Part shown: piece after piece, positions 34,619 through 43,180 of the stretch
Layout of the letters: each line of letters begins with the position of its first letter
Position numbering within the stretch: position 1 is the stretch's first letter
Source: Roseibium marinum
GTDB taxonomy: Bacteria; Pseudomonadota; Alphaproteobacteria; Rhizobiales; Stappiaceae
Length of the DNA stretch: 64,000 nucleotides
Reading direction: 5' to 3'
Assembly (NCBI RefSeq): GCF_002906165.1
Contig: NZ_PPCN01000016.1
Coordinates: 1 to 64,000 of the forward strand
The notes under the pieces: generated by a model
Told to the model about the DNA's origin: nothing
What the model saw: only the letters and a program-made list of their open reading frames with translations
The model's database searches: none
Translations under genes and position numbers: made by a program

Positions 34619-36157
34619 ATGACGATCGGTAACATCACAACTTCCAGAAACTATCTCACCCGCCAGCTCAGCGAGATGAATGATCTGCTGGCTGAAAAGA
34701 CCACGCAACTGGCAACAGGAAAGGTCGGGTCCACCTTTGGAGATGTCGGCGACCGGCGCCTTCTGGACATCCAGCTGACGCAGAAAGTCAGCATGATCGA
34801 GACCTACCAGGAAACGATCACTGTCGCCAATCTGCATCTTGAAACCATGACCATGTCACTCGAGCGTCTGGAAGATATTCGCCGGGACGGGAAAACAGCT
34901 CTCGATACGAACGATTTCGTCGTTCAGGACGACGGGCAGACCCAGACCCAGTCGCGGGCCGAGCTTCTGTTGAACGAAACGCTCAACATCCTCAACACCG
35001 AAATCGCGGGATACTACGTTTTCGGCGGCACCGACGCCATCGACAGCCCGGTTGCCTCCATGGACGCTATCCTGAACGGCGCGGATGGTCTCGACGGTCT
35101 GAAAACCTATATGAGCGAATTCGCGGCGGCCAATCTCGGGGCGACCAATACGGGTCGGACGACGATTTCGGCGTTGACGACGAATTACGACGGCTTCGGA
35201 GATCCGACCGATTCCACCTTCTCGATTACGGAAGACGGAGCACATGATTTCGGCTTCGACATCGCCTCCGTCACGTCCTCCCTCAGCAATGTGACGATCA
35301 CCGGCCCGGCCGCGGCGGATCCGGACAACGTCGATATTGCGTTCACCGGCCAGCCGGCGCTGGGGGAAAAGATAACGATCGAACTGAGCCTGCCGCCGGA
35401 CCATGCGGAAACGATCTCGATCGAGCTGACGGCCGCCATAACGGCCGAAGCGGAGGGGACGTTCGTCGTCGGTACGGATCTCGAGGAGACCGCGCAAAAC
35501 ATGCGCGATGCGATCGCCGCCGAAATCGAGAACCAGGCGCTGACGACCCTGCGCGCGGTTTCCGACGAATGGGCGTCGGACGAGTTCTTCAGCACGTTCG
35601 CGGGCGAGGAACCGCAGAGAGTGGATGGCCCGCCATACGATACCGCGACCGCCATGGTTGCCGGCGGATCGACCACGGTTTCCTGGTACTCGGGACGCAA
35701 CACGGCAACCGCAGACCCGCGCACGGACAAGAATGCCGTGATCGATACGAGCCTGACCGTGAATTACGGCGTGAGGGCCAACGAAACGCCTCTCAAGGAA
35801 CTGGTGCAGTCCCTGGCGACTTTCGTTGCCGCCGATTTTTCCGGCGCGACCGCGACGGACGAGGAATATTACAACGCCCTGTCGACGGACATGCGAACGA
35901 TCCTGCAACCGTCGGGAGTGGATCAGTCCGGCATCGTCGACATTTCGACCGATATCGCGATCGCCCACCGCACGATGTCGTTGACGGATGACCGGCATGG
36001 TCAGATCAAGAACAGCTATGAAAGCACGATCGCCGAAATCGAGGGGGTCGACCAGGAACTGGTCGCCGCGCAGATCCTGACGCTGCAGAACAATATCGAG
36101 GTGTCCTACCGGGCCTCCGCGATCATCTTCAATCTGACCCTCTCCGACTACCTGTGA
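34619..36157 (+). CDS. flgL: Flagellar hook-associated protein FlgL
   Basis: 512-aa HAP3 junction protein. It has flagellin-like terminal helices: N-terminal TSRNYLTRQLSEMNDLLAEKTTQLATGKVGSTFGDVGDRRLLDIQLTQ and C-terminal LVAAQILTLQNNIEVSYRASAIIFNLTLSDYL. Many alphaproteobacterial FlgL proteins are 300-350 aa, so the central domain is enlarged by about 150 residues. It is the last gene of flgE-flgK-flgL, with a bidirectional terminator 150 nt later. Confidence 0.9.
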   Translation: MTIGNITTSRNYLTRQLSEMNDLLAEKTTQLATGKVGSTFGDVGDRRLLDIQLTQKVSMIETYQETITVANLHLETMTMSLERLEDIRRDGKTALDTNDFVVQDDGQTQTQSRAELLLNETLNILNTEIAGYYVFGGTDAIDSPVASMDAILNGADGLDGLKTYMSEFAAANLGATNTGRTTISALTTNYDGFGDPTDSTFSITEDGAHDFGFDIASVTSSLSNVTITGPAAADPDNVDIAFTGQPALGEKITIELSLPPDHAETISIELTAAITAEAEGTFVVGTDLEETAQNMRDAIAAEIENQALTTLRAVSDEWASDEFFSTFAGEEPQRVDGPPYDTATAMVAGGSTTVSWYSGRNTATADPRTDKNAVIDTSLTVNYGVRANETPLKELVQSLATFVAADFSGATATDEEYYNALSTDMRTILQPSGVDQSGIVDISTDIAIAHRTMSLTDDRHGQIKNSYESTIAEIEGVDQELVAAQILTLQNNIEVSYRASAIIFNLTLSDYL

Positions 36158-36310
36158 TCGCATCCTTCAAATTTATGATGGACTGACGGCTTGAGGCCGA
36201 AGGGCTTTTATACGCTTCCAAGGGAAGTTGCATGAAAGCGGGTTGACCCAGGGACCGGCCGCGGCCGGTTCGAAGAGAACAACAGGCGTCCTTTACAAAT
36301 CACGGCCACG

Positions 36311-36340
36311 AAAAAAGCCGGTACGAAAATCGTACCGGCT
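36311..36340. terminator. Bidirectional terminator flgL / flaF
   Basis: A perfect 13-bp stem AAAGCCGGTACGA / TCGTACCGGCTTT has an AAA loop. The A-run on the left gives six T residues for minus-strand transcripts, and the T-run serves the plus strand. Confidence 0.88.
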
Positions 36341-36406
36341 TTCATATATGGGCGGTCGGATAGTCCCGCTTGGGATGGTCTTTCAGATCTCCAGTCGATC
36401 TAAATC

Positions 36407-36781
36407 CTATTCAGGTGTCGCCCGCAGTCCTTCCGCGATGGCCCTGTTGATCCCGATGATAGAGGTGAGCTTGTTCGCGTCATCATCCGTCATGATCGTG
36501 ATGGTCTGCTTGAAAATAAACACCCCCAGGGTGGCGATGTTGTTTTTGATCTCCTGCGGCAACTGGCTGTCTTCACCGGTGGCCGATGTCACCAGAATGG
36601 TCCAGAGCTTACGGTTATAGACGAGTGCTTCGTCCTTTTCGGCAAGAGAAGATTCTTCCCATTCATCCTTGATCAACTGGAGCCGTGCCGCGGCTTTCAT
36701 CAGCAGATTCGCTTCCAGCTCCCTCGGTGACATCGCCACCTGGCTCGTTTTCTGGTAAGCCTGCGCTGCCTGCTTGTACAT
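36407..36781 (-). CDS. flaF: Flagellar biosynthesis regulator FlaF
   Basis: 124-aa FlaF family protein: MYKQAAQAYQKTSQVAMSPRELEANLLMKAAARLQ with downstream YNRKLWTILVTSATGEDSQLPQEIKNNIATLGVFIFKQT. In Caulobacter, FlaF promotes flagellin synthesis or secretion and is paired with the translational repressor FlbT. Here it is on the same strand as the three flagellin genes and overlaps the 3' end of flbT by 119 nt in another frame. No strong ribosome site is seen at the start, so translation may depend on flbT. Confidence 0.85.
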   Translation of the reverse strand: MYKQAAQAYQKTSQVAMSPRELEANLLMKAAARLQLIKDEWEESSLAEKDEALVYNRKLWTILVTSATGEDSQLPQEIKNNIATLGVFIFKQTITIMTDDDANKLTSIIGINRAIAEGLRATPE

Positions 36782-37157
36782 GACCGATCAGCGTCCCTTC
36801 ATACTCGATAAGCTTTCGTGCTTCTTTCAGTGCTTTATAAAAGGCGCCGGTTATTATGGAGTTACTGATCCTGGTAACGTAGGGGATCGTACTCGGCGCG
36901 GCTTTCACTATGTCGTTGACGAGGGTGAAGTAATTCTCCTGAATTCTCTCCACGTCCGTCGACAGATACATCAGCTGAACGGCCAGATAGACGCGTTTCG
37001 CCGGGGTATCAGCAGTAGCAGGTGTGAGAATGTCCTTTTCCCGCAGAATGGGTGCCTGGCCTTCAATAAAAAGGCGGGTTCGCTGATTATCGTTGGTGAT
37101 AACGCTATCACCGATAATAATCCGTTCGCCCGGTTTTAGCTCAACCTTGAGCGCCAT
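36663..37157 (-). CDS. flbT: Flagellin mRNA regulator FlbT
   Basis: 164-aa FlbT protein. The first 130 residues (MALKVELKPGERIIIGDSVITN... YKALKEARKLIEYEGTLIGHV) are the full conserved domain. The remaining residues (QAGSAGLPENEPGGDVTEGAGSESADESRG) are a low-complexity tail encoded where flaF overlaps. FlbT binds the 5' leader of flagellin mRNA in Caulobacter and blocks translation until the hook is complete. A GGAGGTCACGG ribosome site precedes the ATG. An 18-bp palindrome lies 34 nt upstream. Confidence 0.9.
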   Translation of the reverse strand: MALKVELKPGERIIIGDSVITNDNQRTRLFIEGQAPILREKDILTPATADTPAKRVYLAVQLMYLSTDVERIQENYFTLVNDIVKAAPSTIPYVTRISNSIITGAFYKALKEARKLIEYEGTLIGHVQAGSAGLPENEPGGDVTEGAGSESADESRGTAPVDQG

Positions 37158-37191
37158 TCCGTGACCTCCACGTCTGAGTATCGCCCGAATC

Positions 37192-37209
37192 GTTAACCAA
37201 TTGGTTAAC
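37192..37209. promoter_or_regulatory. GTTAACC palindrome upstream of flbT
   Basis: GTTAACCAATTGGTTAAC is a perfect 18-bp palindrome 34 nt before the flbT ATG. Related GTTAACC-N9-GGTwAAC arrangements lie before the second (about 40593-40615) and third (about 42374-42396) flagellin genes. The TTAA-N8-TTAA spacing is one nucleotide longer than a CtrA box. Confidence 0.5.
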
Positions 37210-37247
37210 GCCCGCTGCCGGTACTTTAAAGATAAACACTGTAGGTG

Positions 37248-38741
37248 TTAACCGAATAGGCTCAGAACGCTCTGATCGGCCTGGTTCGCCAGCGACAGCG
37301 CCGTCGACGAAAGCTGCTGGCGGGTCTGCAACGCCAGCATGTTCGCGCCTTCTTCGTTCATGTCGGCAATGGTCAGCTTGCCTGCGCCGACTTCAAGCGT
37401 GTTGATCATGTGCTTGGTGAAATCGGTCCGGATCTCAACGGTGGACAGGGCGGTACCCATTGCCCTGGCCGCCGACCTGAGTTCGTCCAGAGCAGCATTG
37501 ATCGCCTGAAGGGTCCGGTCAATATCCGTATCGGTCTTGAATTCCGACGCAGCAGCCGTAAGGCCGACCGTTCCGCTTGCGGTCGCGAGCGTGGTTCTGT
37601 TGAAGTCCGAGTTGTCGCTGGTGATGTCGAAGGAAACCTCGCCAATCAAACTGATGCTGCCACCGGAGAAGGTCGCATCCAAGCCCTTGACGTTGTTGAG
37701 GAAACTCACCAGGTCGCTGACCGTGGTTTCGTCATCGATCTCAATCGAGGCCGGTTCGAAATCATTGCCGTCGGTGATGGTGATGGTGTCACCGGCCTGA
37801 AAGCCGCCGGAGGAAATCAAGGTCGCACCCGCGGTGAGCGGAGTGACCGAAAGCGTCGTTGAGGTACCCCCTGTCGCACCACCGTCGGTCGCGACGCCGC
37901 CGCCGGTCGCGTCCTTTGAAATCGACAAGGTGTTGTCCAGACCGGACGTAATCGTGATCTGATCGGTTGTCTCGTCAAAGCTGGCGTGAACGCCGCTGAG
38001 ATCGCCCAGTGCGTCGATGTAATCCTGCACGGTTGTAATGGTCGCGCCGACCGTGAATGTGGTGGTGCCGGAACTGTCTGTCACCGAGACAATGTCCCCG
38101 TTCGCCCAGTCACCCAGATCGCTGAGGTTTGACGAAGCCTGCAATCCGGTCAGGTCGAGGGTTGCCACTCCACCGTTGATATTGAAGGAAGAGGTTCCGG
38201 TTCCGCCCGGGTCGAGGTCGTCCAGATTGAGCCCGTCGTCCAGACTGGTGTCGGTGAAATCAACCGCATTGACTGTCAGATTTGACGTCGAATCCTCGTT
38301 GAAGATCACTTCCAGCTCATTGCCGGCACCGGAAAGCAGGTTCTTGCCCTTGTATCCGGAGTCACCCGCCATGTCCTCGATCTGCTGGAGGAGGTCGTTG
38401 TACTGGCTCGTATATTGTTTGCGTTCATATTCGCTGGACGTCTGGAGCGCCTGGTTGGCTATGGCTTTCGCCGATTCGACCAGCTTGGTGATGGATGTGA
38501 TGCCCTTGTCGGCGGCGCGCAACGTCTGCACCCCCTGGCCCATATTGTCGAGCAGGTTTGACAGATCGCTCGCCCGGTCATTCAGCGACTGCGCCGTGAA
38601 GAACGAATTCGGGTTGTCGAGCGCCGTATTCACCTTGAGACCCGTCGCAAGGCGTCCCTGCGTGATCGACTGGAGGCTGGCTGTTTGTTTGAGCGACAGG
38701 AGATTGTCCCGGACCGCACTGGAAAGAACAATATCAGGCAT
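37248..38741 (-). CDS. Flagellin 1 (diverged paralogue)
   Basis: 497-aa flagellin with conserved terminal domains: N-terminal LQSITQGRLATGLKVNTALDNPNSFFTAQSLNDRASDLSNLLDNMGQGVQTL and C-terminal NMLALQTRQQLSSTALSLANQADQSVLSLFG. The central part (140-400) differs strongly from the two following flagellins although the length is identical. It lacks the leader hairpin found before the other two and has only a modest GGTG ribosome site, so it may be a minor or differently regulated subunit. Confidence 0.93.
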   Translation of the reverse strand: MPDIVLSSAVRDNLLSLKQTASLQSITQGRLATGLKVNTALDNPNSFFTAQSLNDRASDLSNLLDNMGQGVQTLRAADKGITSITKLVESAKAIANQALQTSSEYERKQYTSQYNDLLQQIEDMAGDSGYKGKNLLSGAGNELEVIFNEDSTSNLTVNAVDFTDTSLDDGLNLDDLDPGGTGTSSFNINGGVATLDLTGLQASSNLSDLGDWANGDIVSVTDSSGTTTFTVGATITTVQDYIDALGDLSGVHASFDETTDQITITSGLDNTLSISKDATGGGVATDGGATGGTSTTLSVTPLTAGATLISSGGFQAGDTITITDGNDFEPASIEIDDETTVSDLVSFLNNVKGLDATFSGGSISLIGEVSFDITSDNSDFNRTTLATASGTVGLTAAASEFKTDTDIDRTLQAINAALDELRSAARAMGTALSTVEIRTDFTKHMINTLEVGAGKLTIADMNEEGANMLALQTRQQLSSTALSLANQADQSVLSLFG

Positions 38742-38956
38742 CAGATTTCACCACGTTTCCTATTCAGCACTCGCCAAGGTGGCCTTCCAATGGAGCAAGA
38801 AGAGCCTGTACCACTGGCGTAAAACTAAATGGAAAGTTAATCGGTGATGCACTCATTAACCTGTTGTAAATGAAAGTTACCAAAAGGTTTCTTTTAAGCC
38901 GTTGATATTCAATCGTAAAATTTTTGACTTCAGATGAGTAGATATGCCGGAAATGC

Positions 38957-38983
38957 AAACGGCGGGCTCGTGGCCCGCCGTTT
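38957..38983 (-). terminator. Terminator after flagellin 2
   Basis: An 11-bp stem AAACGGCGGGC / GCCCGCCGTTT with a 5-nt loop lies 47 nt beyond the flagellin 2 stop (minus strand). Only a short T-rich tail follows. Confidence 0.7.
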
Positions 38984-39029
38984 CCGGTTGTTTGCGCGTG
39001 AATTCGCCGTCTGACTGATTCTAGTGAGC

Positions 39030-40523
39030 CTAGAAGAGGGACAGCACCGTCTGGTCTGCCTGAGAAGCGAAGGACAGCGATGTCGAGGCAAGCTGCTGAC
39101 GGGTCTGAAGAGCCAGCAGGTTCGCACCTTCCTCGTTGGTATCCGCCAGGGTCAGGAGACCCGCGCCTTCCTGCAGAGTATTGATCATAGTCTTGGTATA
39201 ATCCTGACGGATCTCGACTGTCGAAAGGTTTGTACCGAACTCGGAAGCCTGGGACCGCAGTGTCGAAAGCCCATTGTTCAATCTGTCAATGACCCGATTG
39301 ATATCGTTGTCCGTTGCAAAGCCTGAATCGCTCAGTGCCGAGATAGTCACACCATCGGAGTCCGCCGTGTAATTCTCCGCGGCGAAGTCGACATTATCGC
39401 TGGTCAGCGCAAGGTCGGTTTCACTTTCGATCGCAATCCTGCCGGTTGACGTGTTGAATTCCGCGGAAACGCCCCTGAAGTCGTTGATGTAGTTCACCAG
39501 GTCGTTGACCGTTGATTCTTCATCGATCTCGTACGAGCCGAGTTCGTAGCCGTTGCCGTCGGTCAGGGTCAGCGTGTCGCCGACGTCAAACGAACCGCTG
39601 TCGATCAGCGTGTCGGAAGTCGTGGCGAATGCCGTGGCATTGACCGAGACAAGCTGTGCCGTGGTGGACACATCGTTCTGAAGAGCGATGTCCTCGTTGG
39701 AGTAGACGGTGACCTGACCGGTACCTTCGTCGAATTCCGCACGAACACCTGGAACGCTCTCGATGGTGTCGAGCAGGTCCTGAACGGTGGTTCCGGCCGT
39801 AACTGCCAGCGTGGAGCCGGTAATGACAGCGGTGGTGGTGCCTTCGTTCAAGGTCAGCGTGTTGGTCGTCGAAATTCCGCTTGCGGATGCGAGCAGCGAG
39901 CTGGAGTTCAGCGCCTGGCCATCTGCGTCCGTAAGGGTGAAGGTGTTTTTGCCGCCTTCCAGCTGAAAGGATGTCGCACTGCCTTCGCCTTCCGCCAGAT
40001 CCGAGAGGTTCAGACCGGTGGACAGACTGGTATCGGTGTAATCGACGGCTTCGATTTTCAGCTTGGACGTGGAGTCTTCGTTGAAGATCGTGGTGAGGTC
40101 GTTGCCATCGCCGGCAAGCAGATTCTTGCCCTTGTAGGAGCTGTCTTTCGCAATGTCTTCAATCTGTTCGAGAAGGGCATTGTACTGCTGCGCGAAGGTT
40201 TTGCGCTCGTACTGGCTCTGTGTCTGCAGAGCCTGGTTGGCTTTCGCCTTAGCGGTTTCCACCAGATCCGTAATGGTCTGGATACCCTTGTCCGCAGCCT
40301 TGATGGTCTGAAGGGATTGGCCCATGTCGTTCAAAAGGGTCGACAGGTCACTCGCACGTGAATTCAGACCGGAAGCGGTGAAGAAGCTGTTCGGGTTGTC
40401 CAGAGCAGAGTTGACCTTCATGCCGGTGGCCAGTTTGTTCTGGACGCCGGACATCAGATCTGCGGTGGATTGAAGAGTAAGAAGGTTCTGCCGAACGGCA
40501 GCTGACAGGGTGATGTCCTTCAT
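39030..40523 (-). CDS. Flagellin 2
   Basis: 497-aa flagellin beginning MKDITLSAAVRQNLLTLQSTADLMSGVQNKLATGMKVNSALDNPNSFFTASGL and ending LLALQTRQQLASTSLSFASQADQTVLSLF. AGGAAAGGG precedes the ATG at 40523; an in-frame start 9 codons earlier has no ribosome site. The middle part (nucleotides 39732-40026) is almost identical to flagellin 3 while the ends differ more. A 17-nt leader hairpin with an AGGAA loop lies 34 nt before the start, and a CtrA-type box lies 111 nt upstream. Confidence 0.93.
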   Translation of the reverse strand: MKDITLSAAVRQNLLTLQSTADLMSGVQNKLATGMKVNSALDNPNSFFTASGLNSRASDLSTLLNDMGQSLQTIKAADKGIQTITDLVETAKAKANQALQTQSQYERKTFAQQYNALLEQIEDIAKDSSYKGKNLLAGDGNDLTTIFNEDSTSKLKIEAVDYTDTSLSTGLNLSDLAEGEGSATSFQLEGGKNTFTLTDADGQALNSSSLLASASGISTTNTLTLNEGTTTAVITGSTLAVTAGTTVQDLLDTIESVPGVRAEFDEGTGQVTVYSNEDIALQNDVSTTAQLVSVNATAFATTSDTLIDSGSFDVGDTLTLTDGNGYELGSYEIDEESTVNDLVNYINDFRGVSAEFNTSTGRIAIESETDLALTSDNVDFAAENYTADSDGVTISALSDSGFATDNDINRVIDRLNNGLSTLRSQASEFGTNLSTVEIRQDYTKTMINTLQEGAGLLTLADTNEEGANLLALQTRQQLASTSLSFASQADQTVLSLF

Positions 40524-40556
40524 CAGTTTATCCCTTTCCTGGGGTCGCAATGTCTT

Positions 40557-40573
40557 CTGCTCTTCCTGAGCAG
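40557..40573 (-). promoter_or_regulatory. Flagellin 2 leader hairpin with AGGAA loop
   Basis: The RNA-sense sequence is CTGCTC-AGGAA-GAGCAG: a perfect 6-bp stem and five-base loop, 34 nt before the start codon. The flagellin 3 leader has the same loop and position with a different stem, so the structure, not the stem sequence, is conserved. Confidence 0.7.
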
Positions 40574-40633
40574 GTTGATTAGGATCATCTCCTGTTAACC
40601 CTAATCATTGGTTAACTGGATCGCATTTTAGGG

Positions 40634-40650
40634 TTAATGAGACGTTAACC
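40634..40650 (-). promoter_or_regulatory. CtrA-type box upstream of flagellin 2
   Basis: Read on the minus strand: TTAA-CGTCTCA-TTAACC, the CtrA consensus TTAA-N7-TTAAC. It lies about 111 nt before the flagellin 2 start codon and beyond the flagellin 3 terminator, so it belongs to the flagellin 2 promoter region. Confidence 0.6.
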
Positions 40651-40718
40651 GATTGAAAAGGAGGATGAAATTCATCAACGACAGGGAAGGGGGGTGGGCT
40701 TGCCCTCAGGCAGGAAAC

Positions 40719-40748
40719 GAAAAAAGGCGGGCCTGAGCCCGCCTTTCC
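40719..40748 (-). terminator. Terminator after flagellin 3
   Basis: Stem AAAGGCGGGC / GCCCGCCTTT with a CTGA loop. The flanking A-run gives five T residues on the minus strand. It lies 26 nt after the flagellin 3 stop. Confidence 0.85.
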
Positions 40749-40773
40749 TTGTCTTGAAAGCTTTTTGGAAAGC

Positions 40774-42267
40774 TTAGAAGAGTCGCAGAACGTTCTGGTC
40801 CGCCTGTGCCGCGAAGGACAGCGAGGTGGATGCCAGGCTCTGACGGGTCTGCAATGCCAGAAGGTTTGCGCCTTCCTCATTGGTGTCTGCCAGGGTCAGT
40901 TTGCCGGCGCCTTCCTCGAGCGTGTTGATCATGCTCTTCGTGAAATCCTGACGGTTTTCAACGATGGAAAGATTGGTGCCGAATTCCGACGCCTGCGTGC
41001 GCAGGGTGCTCAGTGCCGTGTTCAGGCGGTCCACAGTCCGGTCAATGGCGGAGTCCGTCGCAAAACCGGAGTCCGACAACGCGGAGATGGTGACACCGTC
41101 ACTGTCGGCTGTGTAACTGTCCGCATTGAAGTTCGAGTTGTCACTCGTCAAGGCCAGATCAGTTTCACTTTCGAGCGCGATCTTACCGGTTGAGGTATTG
41201 AACTCCGCGGAAACGCCCTGGAAGTCGTTGATGAAGTTGACCAGGTCGTCAACCGACGAATCTTCTTCGATCTCGAACGAGCCGAGTTCGTAGCCGTTGC
41301 CGTCGGTCAGGGTCAGCGTATCGCCTGTTTCGAAGGAACCACTGTTGATCAGCGAGTCGGAAGTCGTGGCGAATGCCGTGGCATTGACCGAGACAAGCTG
41401 TGCGGTTGTGGAAACGTCGTTCTGAAGAGCGATGTCGTCGTTGGAGTAGACGGTGACCTGACCGGTGCCTTCATCGAATTCCGCACGAACACCTGGAACG
41501 CTCTCGATGGTGTCGAGCAGGTCCTGAACGGTGGTTCCGGCCGTAACTGCCAGCGTGGAGCCGGTAATGACAGCAGTGGTGGTGCCTTCGTTCAAGGTCA
41601 GCGTGTTGGTCGTCGAAATTCCGCTTGCGGATGCGAGCAGCGAGCTGGAGTTCAGCGCCTGGCCATCTGCGTCCGTAAGTGTGAAGGTGTTTTTGCCGCC
41701 TTCCAGCTGGAAGGATGTCGCACTGCCTTCGCCTTCCGCCAGATCCGAGAGGTTCAGACCGGTGGACAGAGACGCGTCGGTGTAGTCGACGGCTTCGATT
41801 TTCAGCTTGGACGTGGAGTCTTCGTTGAAGATCGTGGTGAGGTCGTTGCCATCGCCGGAAAGCAGGTTCTTGCCCTTGTAACCGGAGTCTTTCGCCAGAT
41901 CTTCAATCTGGGTCAGCAACTCGTTGTACTGAGCCGTAAACTGCTTGCGCTCATACTGGCTCTGTGTCTGCAGAGCCTGGTTGGCTTTCGCTTTTGCGGA
42001 CTCAACCAGCTTGGTGATGCTGGAGATGCCTTCGTCAGCAGCCTTCAGTGTCTGAACCGACTGGCCCATGTCGTCCAGAAGAGTGGACAGATCATTTGCA
42101 CGCGAAGTCAGGCCGGACGCCGTGAAGAAGCTGTTCGGGTTGTCCAGAGCGGAGTTCACCTTCTTACCAGTGGCCAGTTTGTTCTGGACGCTGGACATCA
42201 TTTCAGCAGTGGACTGAAGAGAGGAAAGGTTTGCGCGAACCGCGCTGGAGAGAGTTACGTCACCCAT
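40774..42267 (-). CDS. Flagellin 3
   Basis: 497-aa flagellin beginning MGDVTLSSAVRANLSSLQSTAEMMSSVQNKLATGKKVNSALDNPNSFFTASGL and ending LLALQTRQSLASTSLSFAAQADQNVLRLF. GAAAGGA lies 7-8 nt before the ATG. Over nucleotides 41476-41770 I count only three differences from flagellin 2, which is unusual because this is the surface-exposed part that normally varies most. A leader hairpin with an AGGAA loop lies 32 nt before the start. It has its own terminator. Confidence 0.93.
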   Translation of the reverse strand: MGDVTLSSAVRANLSSLQSTAEMMSSVQNKLATGKKVNSALDNPNSFFTASGLTSRANDLSTLLDDMGQSVQTLKAADEGISSITKLVESAKAKANQALQTQSQYERKQFTAQYNELLTQIEDLAKDSGYKGKNLLSGDGNDLTTIFNEDSTSKLKIEAVDYTDASLSTGLNLSDLAEGEGSATSFQLEGGKNTFTLTDADGQALNSSSLLASASGISTTNTLTLNEGTTTAVITGSTLAVTAGTTVQDLLDTIESVPGVRAEFDEGTGQVTVYSNDDIALQNDVSTTAQLVSVNATAFATTSDSLINSGSFETGDTLTLTDGNGYELGSFEIEEDSSVDDLVNFINDFQGVSAEFNTSTGKIALESETDLALTSDNSNFNADSYTADSDGVTISALSDSGFATDSAIDRTVDRLNTALSTLRTQASEFGTNLSIVENRQDFTKSMINTLEEGAGKLTLADTNEEGANLLALQTRQSLASTSLSFAAQADQNVLRLF

Positions 42268-42298
42268 TGTGTGTCCTTTCTAGGAATACAAGATACAT

Positions 42299-42315
42299 GG
42301 ACCCTTCCTGGGTCC
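42299..42315 (-). promoter_or_regulatory. Flagellin 3 leader hairpin with AGGAA loop
   Basis: The RNA-sense sequence is GGACCC-AGGAA-GGGTCC: a perfect 6-bp stem, 32 nt before the start codon. The loop is identical to the flagellin 2 leader hairpin and the stem is compensated at most positions. The GGGTCC arm could alternatively pair with GGAC in the ribosome site. Confidence 0.7.
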
Positions 42316-42781
42316 GGCGACATAAAACGACTTGGGGACGTAAGAAAATCTAAACAAACGTGGTTAGCGCCCGTTAACCTTAATGCAAGGTAAACAGCTT
42401 GGTGCAGTATTTGTAACCGCTGTTCTTGATCAGTCCTTCCGGTGAGACCGGAAATCGGGGTTCGAAGACTCTGGGAGGGAAGGTGAGGGCAATAGACGAT
42501 TGCAGCGCCGTACAACGGACAAGGTGGCTTGAAACACGTCTGGCGCGATTTGCGGGTCTATACGGGAAAGCGGAACTTGTTGGAAGGCGGGGATGAATTG
42601 TTCATCCGGTCCGGCTGAAGCCGTGAGACTTTTCCCAGCCACCGCAAAACGGTCCATTGCCTGGAAGCGGGAACCGGGTCGAAGAAAATGAAAATGCTAT
42701 GGAAGAAGATGCCAACCAACATGTGGCCGGATAATTTGGGGCCAGACAGTTTGCGGCCTGCCTTGCGCAGCCGCCGCCGTG
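42316..42781. other. Gene-poor stretch upstream of flagellin 3
   Basis: About 465 bp between the flagellin 3 leader and the end of flaG. It holds GTTAACC/GGTAAAC arms at about 42374-42396, which probably belong to the flagellin 3 promoter. No credible gene, RNA or terminator was recognised in the rest. Confidence 0.45.
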
Positions 42782-43180
42782 TCAGATCACCAGTTGAACC
42801 GGCTTTGTTGACGTCTGGCTTGACTGGTGCTCTTCCATTGTCCTGGAATAAGCCCTGAGGCGCAGCAGGGTTTCGCTCGGAATTTGCCGCACGACCTGAC
42901 CGGTGTCGGTATTCGTCGCGACGTAGACCAGACTCTCGCTGTCCGGATCCAGAACGTTGCGGCGCTCAAGGCGCGGCGTGAGCGGATCCGGCTGCTTTTG
43001 CTGGTCGCGTGGGTTGTTTGCCGCCCTTTGGCCGTCACTGCCCTCGTCGGAGGGTTTGACAGTCGCTTCTGCCGGCAAATCAGTTTTTGCTGCGGGGGCG
43101 TTTCGCTCTGGAGCCCGCGTAACCGGCGTAATCGCCGTGTACGTCGGCGATGGCGGCCGGGCCAATCCCGTGTCCATCAT
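42782..43180 (-). CDS. FlaG-like flagellar protein
   Basis: 132-aa protein. The first 80 residues are a Pro/Ala/Asp-rich, probably disordered region. The C-terminal FlaG-like domain is ESLVYVATNTDTGQVVRQIPSETLLRLRAYSR, matching the DxxTGxVxRQIP pattern of FlaG family proteins, which influence filament length. GGAGAG lies 5-9 nt before two tandem ATG codons (43180 or 43177). It lies upstream of the flagellins on the same strand but 500 bp away, so probably has its own promoter. Confidence 0.75.
   Translation of the reverse strand: MMDTGLARPPSPTYTAITPVTRAPERNAPAAKTDLPAEATVKPSDEGSDGQRAANNPRDQQKQPDPLTPRLERRNVLDPDSESLVYVATNTDTGQVVRQIPSETLLRLRAYSRTMEEHQSSQTSTKPVQLVI

Noticed and set aside
38742..38800. 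An AGGAA hairpin in the flagellin 1 leader
   Set aside because: AGGAA occurs near 38757-38762 but flanking bases do not pair. Only a 4-bp AAGG/CCTT stem nearby is possible.
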